Shown: positions 15,061 to 22,948, numbered from the stretch's first letter. The stretch is 26,183 nucleotides of DNA from DASXRC01 sp036506495 (GCA_036506495.1 DASXRQ010000131.1:1-26183); one strand, 5' to 3'. The notes: generated from the sequence alone by a model not told the origin. Made by a program: numbers and translations.

Positions 15061-15234
15061 GGCCTCGCCAACGCCATCTTCGAGTGGATCAACGCCTGGT
15101 ACAAACGCCGGCCGATCGTCGGTCAGATCGTGAGCCGCATGAACTCGGTTCGATCCACCCGGGCCGTGCTCGACGAGCTCGTCGAGGAGCTGGATACCAC
15201 GATCGGTGCACTCCCCGAGGTTCTCGAGACGTGA
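15061..15234 (+). pseudogene. IS3-type transposase scrap joined to an unrecognised C-terminus
   Basis: GLANAIFEWINAWYKRR (15061-15111) matches the conserved end of IS3-family OrfB integrases, where F-E-W-I-x-x-W-Y-N-x-x-R-R-H is usual. After KRR the match ends. The frame continues with about 40 residues of unknown origin (IVGQIVSRMNSVRSTRAVLD, ELVEELDTTIGALPEVLET) and stops at 15234. That second part is predicted helical and acidic; I do not recognise it. Both pieces share the reading frame of the XRE start codon, which is a coincidence of decay. No IS ends are visible. Confidence 0.5.
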
Positions 15235-15271
15235 CCAGAACGGACGGGAAGGCCCACTGGCGGGCCGCCCG

Positions 15272-16639
15272 TCAGGTCACCGAACGGGTCGGCATCCGCC
15301 AGACGGTACAGCCGTGGACGGCGAGGCCGGCCGACTCGGCGACGACCGATCCGCCCGGCGGGCCGTAGCACCGGGCGGTCACGCTCGCACGGCCGGGCAG
15401 GAACACCTCGACGATCGACCCGTCGACGAAGATGCGCAGCTCGGCGTCGCGCAGAGGCCCATTGACCGGCGCCTGCGCACCGGCGCCAACGGACAGCGCC
15501 CCGCGGGTCAGGTCGACCTCCACCCGTGCCGGCCCGATGTCCCACTTGCCCGAGCCAGACCGGCCGGTGATCCGCGCCGCGACCTCGATCCGCGGCTCCC
15601 TGTACGTGTCGACCAAGGTGACCCGTCCGGCCACGTCGACCGGGCCGGCCAACGGATTCCGTTCGCGCAAGGCGACCAGCTCCGGTGCCGGGCGTAGCGC
15701 AAGCCGGCCCTCGACCAGCTCGGCGACGCGCGGCAGGCTCAGTGCGCCGACGCGGGGCAGCTGCAGCTGGACCAGGAGCGGCAGGTTCTCCTGGATCCAG
15801 CCCCCACAGCGGGGTGCGGCCGGTCGCGTCGACGGTGGCGGCTGGCGCGTATAAGGCCCCACCGGGTTCCACGACGCCCACGAGCTGGCCGCGGAAGCCG
15901 TCGGGGGTCGCCAGGCCCACGAACGCGACGGCGTGCATCAACGGCCGATCCGCCCCCGGCACCTGGCAGCTCACCACGAGGACGTCACCGCCGTCGAACC
16001 GCAGCAGCTGCGGGCATTCCCAGTGCTGGCCCAGGTCGACCCCGTCCAGGTGTCGAGGAGCGCTGAACCAGATCCCGCCGTAGTGCCACCGCACCGCGTC
16101 GGGCGAATGGTAGACCACGATGGTGCCATACCGTTCGCCGCGCAGCGTTCCGGAGCCGAGCAGCATGTGCCACCCGTGCGCGTCGTGCCAGAGGAACGGG
16201 TCCCGATGGTATCCACTGCGGAGCTCCGGCGGCGCGGGAATCACGGGCTGCGGGTCCTTGCGCCACGACCGGAGATCGGACGACCCGACGGCGCGACAGT
16301 CCGACTCGACCCGGTCAGCGTCGGTCCGGCCGACCACACCGGTGTAGTAGATGGACGGCACGCCGTCGACCATGCGGGTGCAGCCGGACCAGCAGCCGTC
16401 GTGGTCGGCACCGCCCTCCCCCGGCTCCACGGCCGGCGGCTGCGGCCGCCAGCGCACGAGGTCGGTAGACGTGACATGGGCCCAGCGCGGGATTCCCCAG
16501 GTGCGGGTGTGTCGGGGTTCTCCTGGAAGAACAGGTGGTAGGTGCCGTCGTGATGGATCGGGCCGTTCGGGTCGTTGAGCCAGTTCCGCTCGGCCGTGAC
16601 GTGGTAGCCCGGCAGCCAACCGGGATCGGACCCGGTCAT
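15272..16639 (-). pseudogene. GH32 beta-fructosidase (invertase/levanase-like), two frameshifts
   Basis: ATG 16639 opens MTGSDPGWLPGYHVTAE, then WLNDPNG with the nucleophile Asp. A shift near 16507-16512 (an extra GT unit in GTGTGT) moves the frame. It then encodes TWGIPRWAHVTSTDLVRW, YHRDPFLWHD (the RDP transition-state stabiliser) and HWECPQLL (the EC motif with the acid/base Glu). A second shift at the C5 run 15801-15805 moves it again, into the beta-sandwich domain (WIQENLPLLVQLQLPR, FVDGSIVEVFLPG) to the stop at 15272. All catalytic motifs are present, about 455 codons, normal for the family. It would hydrolyse terminal fructose from sucrose or fructans. There is no signal peptide, so it acted in the cytoplasm. 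Two indels break it unless they are sequencing errors. Confidence 0.85.
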
Positions 16640-16743
16640 CGGCGCCGGTACCTGTGCCGGATGTCGGCGGCCTGCGCGGTGACGGCCCGGACCGCGGCCG
16701 GCACGTCCGCCGCGCGGGCGGCGCCGACCCGGGCAGCGGTCAG
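16636..16743 (-). pseudogene. C-terminal fragment of the gene upstream of GH32
   Basis: On the minus strand an open frame (LTAARVGAARAADVPAAVRA, then VTAQAADIRHRYRRR) ends in a TGA that overlaps the GH32 ATG by 4 bases (ATGA). This is translational coupling in what was a sugar-utilisation operon. The piece begins abruptly at about 16743, where a hydrolase fragment on the other strand begins. Only 35 residues of an Ala/Arg-rich helical C-terminus remain. The family is not recognisable; a transport or sugar-kinase component would fit the context, but that is a guess. Confidence 0.4.
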
Positions 16744-16745
16744 TT

Positions 16746-17075
16746 AGAAACCTCGACGTCAACGAGCAGTCGCTTCTCGACAAGGTGCACGTATTCAGCG
16801 GCTTCCTGGATTGCTTGGGCTTGCTCTACCCCCGGGAGAAGGACGTCGACCGGCGCACCCGGGTCACCAGCTTGGACGTTCCGACCTACTTCCTCGAGGG
16901 CGAGCATGACGTACCCGGCCGGCTCGCGGGGATGAAGCCGTGGTACGACGCGTTGCGGGCCCGCACAAGGAGCTTGTGACGTTCAAGGACGCGGGCCACC
17001 GCTCGCCATTCGAGAAGCCTGCGGAGTTTGTGAACGTGATGAACCGCGTTCTCGCCGAGACCGGCGGCCGACGCG
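16746..17075 (+). pseudogene. alpha/beta hydrolase, C-terminal fragment with a frameshift
   Basis: From about 16746 the frame reads NEQSLLDKVHVFSGFLD, LLYPREKD, TSLDVPTYFLEGEHDVPGRL and MKPWYDALRA. It then shifts at about 16960 (a base missing in GCCCGC) to PHKELVTFKDAGHRSPFEKP and FVNVMNRVLAETGG. This is the C-terminal half of an alpha/beta-hydrolase: the acid-bearing loop (EGEHDV) and the catalytic-His strand (DAGHRS). The cap and nucleophile elbow are missing, cut at the junction with the GH32-operon fragment. The shifted frame stays open to 17206 but loses family resemblance after about 17075. Non-functional. Confidence 0.7.
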
Positions 17076-17174
17076 GGCCGCCCGCTACCTCCATCCGGAC
17101 ATCCCCCGCACGCAGCTGCCCGGAATGCGGACGGGAGCGCAGGACCGGTGGGCACCCGGGTCCCGCGCCGGTGT

Positions 17175-17924
17175 TCATGGCAGCTTCTGCAGCCCGGCGG
17201 CGGTGAGCAGATACCCGGGGGCAGTGGTCGCCGGGTCTGCCCGTACCAGTTCGACCAGCGCGGATCCGGCGATTTCGGGGGTCAGCAGTTCCCCCAACTG
17301 CTTCAGGTATGCCTCCTCGGTCTGGCCGCCGCGGGCCGCGTACCCCCGGACCCCCCGCCTGCCCACGTCTCCGAACGGTGTCATCGTGGGCATCACCGCG
17401 GTGACGGTAATGTCCAGCCCGGCACGGCGTGACTCATCCCGGGCGTATCCCGCGATGAACCGCTGGGTGGCCTTGGACCCGGCGTACCCTCCGCTGGCCG
17501 GTGATCCGTTGATGGCGGCACCGCTGCTCACTACCACCACCCTGCTGCCAGGCGGCAGCGGCTTGAGCAGTGCCTCACGCAGCCAGTTAAATGCGATCTT
17601 GACGTCGGTATGCCAGTTGACGGAGAACGTCTCCCATGTGTGGTATTGGAGCGGACGCATCACCGGGTTGGCGCCGGCGACCAGGATCAGAACATGCGGC
17701 TCGTACTGGTCCAGCAGGCTCGGCGCCACCGTGGCGTCGGCCGCATCCGCGACCTCGGTCCGGATGTTCGCAGTCGCGGTGGCCAGCTCGGCAAGTGCCG
17801 TACCGTTCCGGGCGACCGCGACCACCGGAGCACCAGCCTCGGCGAACGCGCGGGCGATCCCACGCCCCAGGCCCCGGCTGGCGCCAACGACGACAGTGGT
17901 TCTGCCCGACAAGTCATTCATCAT
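17175..17924 (-). CDS. SDR-family oxidoreductase
   Basis: 249 residues. ATG 17924 (a second ATG follows directly) has GAGGA upstream. It is a classical short-chain dehydrogenase: the cofactor-binding GASRGLGRGIA (14-24), a VAGA variant of the NNAG motif (82-85), SSGAA (133-137) and YAGSK (catalytic Tyr147, Lys151). The substrate loop (PTMTPFGDVGRRG) is intact. It should reduce or oxidise a small carbonyl/alcohol with NAD(P)H; the substrate cannot be inferred. It is the last gene of a minus-strand run, 28 bases after the DUF899 gene. A leader of antisense-like sequence in the same frame up to 18359 is not part of the protein. Confidence 0.9.
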   Translation of the reverse strand: MMNDLSGRTTVVVGASRGLGRGIARAFAEAGAPVVAVARNGTALAELATATANIRTEVADAADATVAPSLLDQYEPHVLILVAGANPVMRPLQYHTWETFSVNWHTDVKIAFNWLREALLKPLPPGSRVVVVSSGAAINGSPASGGYAGSKATQRFIAGYARDESRRAGLDITVTAVMPTMTPFGDVGRRGVRGYAARGGQTEEAYLKQLGELLTPEIAGSALVELVRADPATTAPGYLLTAAGLQKLP

Positions 17925-17952
17925 CGTCCTCTTCGTTTGCGTGTCCACGGTT

Positions 17953-18699
17953 TCACGGGCTGTCGTACTCGTCGTGCCGGCGGATCCACACCTGCCAGTC
18001 ATCGCCTTCGTCCCGCCCCTTCGGCGCCCGGTCGAGAATCCCGTAGTAGCCCATAAGGAACTCGACGCCGCGGCCCGTGGTCGCGTAGGTCTGGTACACG
18101 GTGCCGTCGTCGAGGACGAAAGCGCTGAAGCCGAAGCCCTCGGTGAGGTAGCCCGTGACATCGGTGCCGGTCGAGTTTGCGTTGTGCTCGACGATCGGCG
18201 GCGCTCCCGCCTCGAGCAGCGGCGCGATCGCCTCGCGCGTCTGCTCCTCGGTGCGCGAGTAGCCGAGGTCGACGTTGAAGTCTCTGCCCGCCGACGAGAC
18301 CCAGGGCATGTTCCAGCCCATCCGCTGCTTGTACGCCTGCAGCTTCTGGAGCGGCGCATGCGAGACGTACATCATCGTCACGTCGCGAGCGTGCAGGTGC
18401 GGGAGGGCGCTGTCGACGGTGTCAGCCATCGACGAGCACGTCGGACAACCTGCCTCGTAGCTCGGGCCGAACATGAAGTGGTAGACGAGCAGCTGACTGC
18501 GGCCGTCGAAGAGCTCCGCCAGCGTGCGCGTGCCGTCGTCGGTGTCGAAGCGGTACTCCTTCTCGACTCGGACCCAGGGCAGCTCGCGCCGCCGCCGGGC
18601 GAGCTCGTCACCCAGGCGGGTGTGCTCCTTCTCGCGAGCGAGCAGCTCCTCGCGGGCAGCCGCCCACTCTTCACGTGTTCCGGCCTTGTGATCGGTCAT
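17953..18699 (-). CDS. DUF899 thioredoxin-like family protein
   Basis: 248 residues. A charged helical N-terminus (EEWAAAREELLAREKEHTRL) is followed by PWVRVEKEYRFDTDDG and LVYHFMFGPSYEAGCPTCSS with a CxxC pair (Cys85, Cys88). VTMMYVSHAPLQKLQAYKQR and MGWNMPWVSS lie in the middle of the protein. The ending GYYGILDRAPKGR, then the aromatic WQVWIRRHDEYD, is typical of DUF899. The fold is thioredoxin-like, but the family's reaction is not established. ATG 18699 has GGAGACAAACAA upstream. It sits 67 bases downstream of the DUF2182 gene and 28 before the SDR, on the same strand, suggesting a common transcript. Family assignment is confident; a redox role is inferred from the fold and CxxC. Confidence 0.9.
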   Translation of the reverse strand: MTDHKAGTREEWAAAREELLAREKEHTRLGDELARRRRELPWVRVEKEYRFDTDDGTRTLAELFDGRSQLLVYHFMFGPSYEAGCPTCSSMADTVDSALPHLHARDVTMMYVSHAPLQKLQAYKQRMGWNMPWVSSAGRDFNVDLGYSRTEEQTREAIAPLLEAGAPPIVEHNANSTGTDVTGYLTEGFGFSAFVLDDGTVYQTYATTGRGVEFLMGYYGILDRAPKGRDEGDDWQVWIRRHDEYDSP

Positions 18700-18766
18700 T
18701 TGTTTGTCTCCTTCTTGCTTCCTGTCGTTACAACAGCTCGGCGTGACCCGCGCCGCCGATGGCGGC

Positions 18767-19486
18767 TCACATCGGTGGCGCGAGTCCGGGAACCGACGCG
18801 GGCGCGATGACGATCAGGATTCCGAGTCCGACGATCGCCAGCGCCAGCGGCACATCGACGGCGGCCTTCCCGGGCAGCAGCTTCTGGGCCAGGACCAGCC
18901 CGGCGACCACCGACATCCAGGTGACGCTCATCACGCCCAGCGCCACCAGCATCAGCATCAGCCCGATGCTCGAGCCAACGCAGTACAGCCCGAACCCGAA
19001 CCCAGAGCGGACGCTCTCCCGGCAGCGCCTCCGGCAGCGCCGCTTGACCGGGGTGAACTCGTAGGCACCGGCCGCGATCGCAACCGCGCCAGCGGCGAAA
19101 GGCCCGTGCGGCCGGTACAACGCATACACCGCAATGCCCACGAGTGCCCAGACGGCCAGGTACGAGCCGACGAACAGCGGCACGGCGCGCACCCGATAGC
19201 CGGCACGAGCGCGTCGCAGCACCGCCGGGGCCGCGCCCGGCAGCATCATCGCCGCCGTCATCGACGCCCACACGGCGGCAAAGAAACCGAACGAACCGAG
19301 CTCGGTCGCAACCCCCATGTCCATCCCGTCCATCTGCCGGACCGCGACGACCCAGGATGCGGCGGCGAGCCCGAACGTCACCGTCAGCGCGGCCGCCGTT
19401 GCGGCTGTCCCAGCGCTCGTCACGGCGGCGGAGGGGGAAGTCGCCGTCGCGTCGCCGACTAGTTTCTCGCCGTGCCGAAGTTGCAC
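18767..19486 (-). CDS. DUF2182 integral membrane protein (predicted metal-binding)
   Basis: 239 residues with about six membrane helices. The DUF2182 signature WASMTAAMMLPG is at 73-84, followed later by AYEFTPVKRRCRRRCR. The latter matches the family's T-P-x-K-x-x-C-x-x-x-C loop, a candidate metal or disulfide site. A Met/Asp-rich loop (QMDGMDMG) precedes the signature. GTG 19486 is the start, with AAAGGGAGGG upstream; this overlaps the end of the SDR pseudogene frame by 28 bases. Biochemical function is unknown. The family is often described as a predicted metal-binding membrane protein. It is followed by DUF899 and an SDR, likely one transcript. Confidence 0.85.
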   Translation of the reverse strand: MQLRHGEKLVGDATATSPSAAVTSAGTAATAAALTVTFGLAAASWVVAVRQMDGMDMGVATELGSFGFFAAVWASMTAAMMLPGAAPAVLRRARAGYRVRAVPLFVGSYLAVWALVGIAVYALYRPHGPFAAGAVAIAAGAYEFTPVKRRCRRRCRESVRSGFGFGLYCVGSSIGLMLMLVALGVMSVTWMSVVAGLVLAQKLLPGKAAVDVPLALAIVGLGILIVIAPASVPGLAPPM

Positions 19487-20125
19487 CGTGTCCCTCCCTT
19501 TGCTAATGACATGACGGGCTCTGCCGCTACGAGCGCCGCATACTCGCGCTCGAGCGCCTTAGCCGCGCCGCTGCGCCAGCTCTCCGCCATGGCCTTGGAC
19601 ATGGGATCGGGGAAGATGTCCTCCTCCTCCTCCTCCCCTTCTCCACGCCGTCGAAGTTGGCTCGCGCGACGGATTCCCATTGCGTCAAGTTGAACGCCGC
19701 CTTCGAGATCGAGTACGCCGGAATAATCGGCAAGGCGGCGAAGGCGGCCACCGACAGAACGTTGACGACGGCCCCCCGAGAACGAGTCAGCAGCGACAGG
19801 CAGGCCTGGGTCACGGCGTGCGGGCCGAAGAGGTTGACGGCGAGGTGCTGTTCGAGTGCGGCACGACCGCTGAGGTGATCGTGAAGCGCCACGCTGGCGT
19901 TGTTGATGAGGACATCGAGAGACTCGACTCTCTCGACAGCTGCCCGAGTCTGCGCCGCGTTGGTCACGTCCAGGGTCGCGGGCGTGACATGCCCATCCGG
20001 GTGGGCCAGGGCTGGCGCGTACCGGCATACACCCGCTTCGCGCCCCTCTTCAACGCTTCCTCGACCAGCGCTTGCCCGATGCCGCGATTGGCCCGGTCAC
20101 CACGACTGCTCTGTCTTCGTGTCAT
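19459..20125 (-). pseudogene. SDR-family oxidoreductase, multiply frameshifted with internal deletion
   Basis: ATG 20125 with AAGGAGG upstream starts MTRRQSSRGDRANRGIGQAL. The expected VVVTGANRGIG is scrambled by two compensating indels, so the cofactor loop is lost. A C missing near 20010 shifts the frame after YAGTRQP. The next frame gives DVTNAAQTRAAVERVESLDV, LINNASVAL and AYSISKAAFNLT (catalytic Tyr and Lys kept). About 36 residues after FNLTQ are then missing. Finally an expanded GGA tract (minus strand, about 19619-19637) shifts the frame before DIFPDPMSKAMAESWRSG, ending at 19459. It is first in the DUF2182-DUF899-SDR run. Clearly inactive. Confidence 0.8.
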
Positions 20126-20567
20126 GCATCCTCCTTGGTCATCGTTGCCCCTGTCTTGCATCTGCCTAGGTGCTGCCCGGCGAGCCCAGTCGCCGCCTCT
20201 GGAGGTGGTGATCCGGCGAACGGCCGCAATCCATCGCCGGCCACGAGAGCTGCGTCTCGCGCAGCCTCCACCCCTGCTCGAACTTGGACGGCGGCTGTGT
20301 GGGCGGCGCCGCGTTTCGTGATGCCCCGGACGTTGTCGGCGACCGCTGAGACGAGCCCCGGTCGTCACCGAGCTGCGCGAGATCGGCTCCCGCCACCTCC
20401 GGTCGCTAGGGCAGGTCACCTAGTCCAGTGACGGCCAGCACGCACACGCATATCCCGCTCCCTCCGCCGGCGCCGCTCAGCGCGGGGTAAACTCTCGCGG
20501 CCAGGAGCTCGCTCACCGATTTTGCTCCGGCGGCGATGGATTCCGGCAAGCGCGGGTCACAAGGAAG
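20126..20567. other. 442-base gap without a recognisable gene
   Basis: Short frames exist on both strands but none has a ribosome binding site or recognisable protein sequence. The gap lies between the SDR pseudogene (minus) and the VOC/sigma operon (plus). It should therefore hold their divergent promoters, though I could not identify convincing promoter elements. Scrambled remains of an older gene cannot be excluded. Confidence 0.4.
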
Positions 20568-20573
20568 GTGACC

Positions 20574-20936
20574 ATGCATATGTCCAGTCCCAGGCCGGTG
20601 GTTCACCTGGAGCTCCACACCGGTGATCAGGCACGGTTGAGCGCGTTCTATGCGAAACTCTTGAGCTGGCGCCGGCAGCCGATCAACGCCAGGAGCGGCT
20701 CCTACCTCGCTCTCGAACTGGGAGAGCGTTTCGGCGGCGGCATCGTCGAATCCGCCACCGCGCGCCCACTGTGGCTGCCCTACGTCGAGGTCGACCAGAT
20801 CGGAGAGTCCACCGAACATGCGCGCCAGCTCGGCGCCTCGGTCCTGGTGGCGCCGCGCGAAGGGCCGGCCGGATGGCGCAGTGTCATTTCGGCGCCACAG
20901 TGCGGCGAGCTCGCTATCTGGCAGTCAAAACGATGA
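20574..20936 (+). CDS. VOC (glyoxalase/bleomycin-resistance fold) protein
   Basis: 120 residues. ATG 20574 is preferred, with AAGGAAGG at 20561-20568; ATG 20580 is an alternative. It reads VVHLELHTGDQARLSAFYAK, LLSWRR, then YLALELGERFGGGIVE and LPYVEVDQIGESTEHARQLG, ending CGELAIWQSKR. This is a two-module VOC half-barrel. The N-terminal His (HLELH) and the Glu near the end are candidate metal ligands. Substrate is unknown. Its TGA overlaps the ATG of the sigma factor by 4 bases. VOC genes paired with SigG-type sigma factors occur in several actinobacteria. That suggests, without proving, a role in a stress or detoxification response run by the sigma factor. Confidence 0.87.
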   Translation: MHMSSPRPVVHLELHTGDQARLSAFYAKLLSWRRQPINARSGSYLALELGERFGGGIVESATARPLWLPYVEVDQIGESTEHARQLGASVLVAPREGPAGWRSVISAPQCGELAIWQSKR

Positions 20937-22015
20937 CGACCGGGCCTGAACGCGGGACGAGAGCGGCTCGCACGGTGTTGACCGCGAGCGAGCGCGAGCT
21001 GCTCGAGACCGCCCGGCGGGGCGACGACGATGCCTTCGGCCGACTCGCCGGACCGTACCGCGGCGAGCTGTACGCCCATTGCTACCGAATGCTCGGGTCG
21101 GCCGCGGACGCAGAGGACGCGCTGCAGGAGACACTGCTGCGTGCCTGGCGCGGACTGCCGCGGTTCGAGGGCCGAAGCTCGGTCCGCTCCTGGCTTTACA
21201 AGATCGCGACAAACGCCTGCCTTAGGGCGATCGAGCGGCGGCCCAGACGAGTGCTTCCGGTTGATTTCGGGCCTGCCGCCGACCCCCACGACAGCCCCGC
21301 CGAGCCAGCAGCCGAGGGGGTGTGGCTCGAACCCTACCCGGATGAGCGGCTGGGGCTCGGCAGCGGCCTGGCCAGCCCGGAGGCCCGCTATGAGCAGCGC
21401 GAGAGCGTCGAGCTCGCCTTCATCGCGGCACTCCAGCACCTACCCGCACGACAGCGCGCCGTGCTAATACTCCGCGACGTGCTCGGCTTCTCCGCCCGCG
21501 AAACCGCCACGGCGCTCGAAACGACGCCCGTCTCGGTCGACAGCGCCCTGCAGCGGGCCCACAAGACGGTAGACCAACGACTGCCGGAACAAAGCCAGCA
21601 GGCGACGTTGCGCTCACTGAGCGATGGCGCGCTGAGAGAGGTTGTGCAGCGCTACATCACCGCATGGGAACGCAACGACGTCGACGCGGTCGTCGCCATG
21701 CTCGCCGAAGACGCGAAGCTGGCGATGCCGCCGCTGCCAGCCTGGTACCGCGGCCGCGAACAAGTCGCGATCTTCCTCAGCGGCGGACTGCTGTCAGGGG
21801 CGACGCGCTGGCGCCTCATCCCCGCTCGCGCGAATGGGCAGCTCGCCTTCGGCGCCTACGCCCGGGACGACAAGACCCAGACCTTCATGCCGCGCGCCCT
21901 CGACGTGCTCACCCTGCGCGGTGCGCAGATCCAGGCGATTACCGCGTTCCTCACCCCAGACGCCTTCCGCAGCTTCGACCTCCCCGCCACCCTCCCTGAA
22001 TCGCGAACCAACTAA
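20933..22015 (+). CDS. SigG/SigJ-type ECF sigma factor with SnoaL-like C-terminal domain
   Basis: 360 residues. Region 2 covers about 38-105 (LYAHCYRMLGSAADAEDALQ; RSWLYKIATNACL). An insert follows (VLPVDFGPAADPHD; GVWLEPYPDERL), a hallmark of the TIGR02960/SigG-like group. Region 4 is at about 168-217 (LPARQRAVLILRDVLGFSAR; DSALQRAHKTVDQRL). A SnoaL/NTF2-like domain occupies about 230-350 (VVQRYITAWERNDVDAVVAM; AKLAMPPLPAWYRGREQVA). The C-terminal domain is thought to modulate activity in these anti-sigma-free factors. ATG 20933 lies in an ATGA overlap with the VOC gene. It redirects RNA polymerase; targets are unknown. No anti-sigma gene is adjacent. It looks fully intact amid decayed neighbours. 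Confidence 0.92.
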   Translation: MTTGPERGTRAARTVLTASERELLETARRGDDDAFGRLAGPYRGELYAHCYRMLGSAADAEDALQETLLRAWRGLPRFEGRSSVRSWLYKIATNACLRAIERRPRRVLPVDFGPAADPHDSPAEPAAEGVWLEPYPDERLGLGSGLASPEARYEQRESVELAFIAALQHLPARQRAVLILRDVLGFSARETATALETTPVSVDSALQRAHKTVDQRLPEQSQQATLRSLSDGALREVVQRYITAWERNDVDAVVAMLAEDAKLAMPPLPAWYRGREQVAIFLSGGLLSGATRWRLIPARANGQLAFGAYARDDKTQTFMPRALDVLTLRGAQIQAITAFLTPDAFRSFDLPATLPESRTN

Positions 22016-22084
22016 GTTGGCTTCCGGTCGGACCCGTCGCCTAACCTCGAGTCGTGACCGTCCACGAGCCTCACGCGTTGGCGC

Positions 22085-22250
22085 GTGCGGCATCGCCGTG
22101 CGCGGGGACGCGCTGCTCTCACCGACGATCACCCGACGACTGATCTGCGAGTTCGTCGCCCGACCACCGGATGCCCGACCGCCAGCGGAGATGGCGGCGT
22201 TGACCAACCGTGAACGGGAGGTCGTCACCCTGGTCGCCGATTCCTCATGA
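22085..22250 (+). pseudogene. LuxR-type response regulator, internal fragment
   Basis: RGDALLSPTITRRLICEF, then AALTNREREVVTLVA, corresponds to the linker and first helix-turn-helix segment of a NarL/LuxR regulator. The expected continuation (GLSNxEIA) is missing. The frame ends in SS-stop where a GNAT tail on the other strand begins. Both the receiver domain and the rest of the DNA-binding domain are absent. It differs in sequence from the LuxR fragment at 11551-11998, so it comes from a different gene. Confidence 0.65.
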
Positions 22251-22436
22251 GGGGGGTTGGCGAGCCTGGTCGGTTGCCAACCAGTAGTCGACCCATCGCT
22301 CGCGGGTCGCCCCGATCCGCTCATAGACAGCGTGGGCGCGACTGTTCTCCGGAGCGGTCTGCCATGACAGCCTGCGCACACCGCGGCCAGCGCACTCCTT
22401 CCGACACGCATCGATGAGAGCTTCGGCGACACCAGC
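22245..22436 (-). pseudogene. GNAT acetyltransferase, C-terminal fragment
   Basis: On the minus strand, AEALIDACRKECAGRGVRRL and SWQTAPENSRAHAVYERIGA form the last helix-strand-helix-strand of the GNAT fold (the N-x-x-A-x-x-x-Y-x-x-x-G motif). WVDYWLATDQ follows, with a stop at 22245. The acetyl-CoA pyrophosphate loop (R/Q-x-x-G-x-G/A) and everything before it are missing. Upstream of about 22436 the frame becomes unrelated. This is part of a run of four abutting fragments. Confidence 0.65.
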
Positions 22437-22501
22437 GATGGCCGTCCATACTCCAGGTGCCGACGAACCGATCCAGGCGCCGGAGGGAACCGCCAGCCGC
22501 G

Positions 22502-22608
22502 ACGCCCGATTACGCACCGATCCCTCCGTACTCACTCGGCCCGGCCCTCAATGATCAGGGGTATTACGTCGGGCGGGTCGAGCGGAACCTTTACTGGGTC
22601 ACCGGCGG
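22502..22608 (+). pseudogene. MBL-fold metallohydrolase, N-terminal fragment
   Basis: TPDYAPIPPYSLGPALNDQG, then YYVGRVERNLYWVTGGT, matches the first strands of a metallo-beta-lactamase-fold hydrolase group in which W-V-T-D-G-T-Y leads into the first core strand. At GGTACG (about 22605-22611) the similarity ends and transposase-like sequence begins in another frame. The HxHxDH metal site would lie downstream and is absent. Confidence 0.55.
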
Positions 22609-22685
22609 TACGAGTTCTTCACCACCCCCGCTCAGGTAAACCAGCGGCGGCACGAGGCACTGGGCTCCTACTACGCCGACGCCCG
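22606..22685 (+). mobile_element. transposase N-terminal scrap
   Basis: RYEFFTTPAQVNQRRHEALG, then SYYAD, resembles the N-terminal helix-turn-helix region of a transposase group (typically R-Y-D-F-F, then N-Q-R-R-Y-E-A-L-R-A-Y). Only about 26 codons remain. It is joined to the MBL fragment at a shared GGTAC. No IS ends are visible. From 22686 to 22948 I see no further gene. Confidence 0.45.
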
Positions 22686-22948
22686 CTACACGCCGATACC
22701 ACCATCCTCCGGTGGGGCAACCGCCGCCTCCACCTTGAGTCCGCCTGAACCAAGGGTCGAAATAGCTGCGTGGAAATCCGAGCGAACGGTCGCCCCCGGC
22801 CGACCTGTCCCGCCCGACCGGCGCCTCCCCGGCGTCCTGCCGGCACTTGCCGGGCGGCACTGCGACCCGGGACCAACGTCCCCGTCCGGACACGGGCTCA
22901 ACCGGCACCGTTGAAATGTCAGCCTCGGGCGTCAGCGGAGGTGACGCG

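Noticed and set aside
15123..15800. Continuation of the GH32 middle frame to 15123
   Set aside because: After the C5 run the family sequence moves to another frame; the rest of this frame is low-complexity Arg/Ala/Gly.
17124..18810. 561-codon plus-strand frame across the SDR and DUF899 genes
   Set aside because: No recognisable domain, and it overlaps two clearly identified minus-strand genes.
19619..19637. TCC/GGA triplet tract as a phase-variation switch
   Set aside because: It sits in a gene already broken by other frameshifts and a deletion, so length changes could not switch it back on.
22700..22948. Possible small gene or hairpin (CCGGCACTTGCCGG) upstream of the second SHOCT gene
   Set aside because: No start with a ribosome site, and the stem is too short with too small a loop to be convincing.
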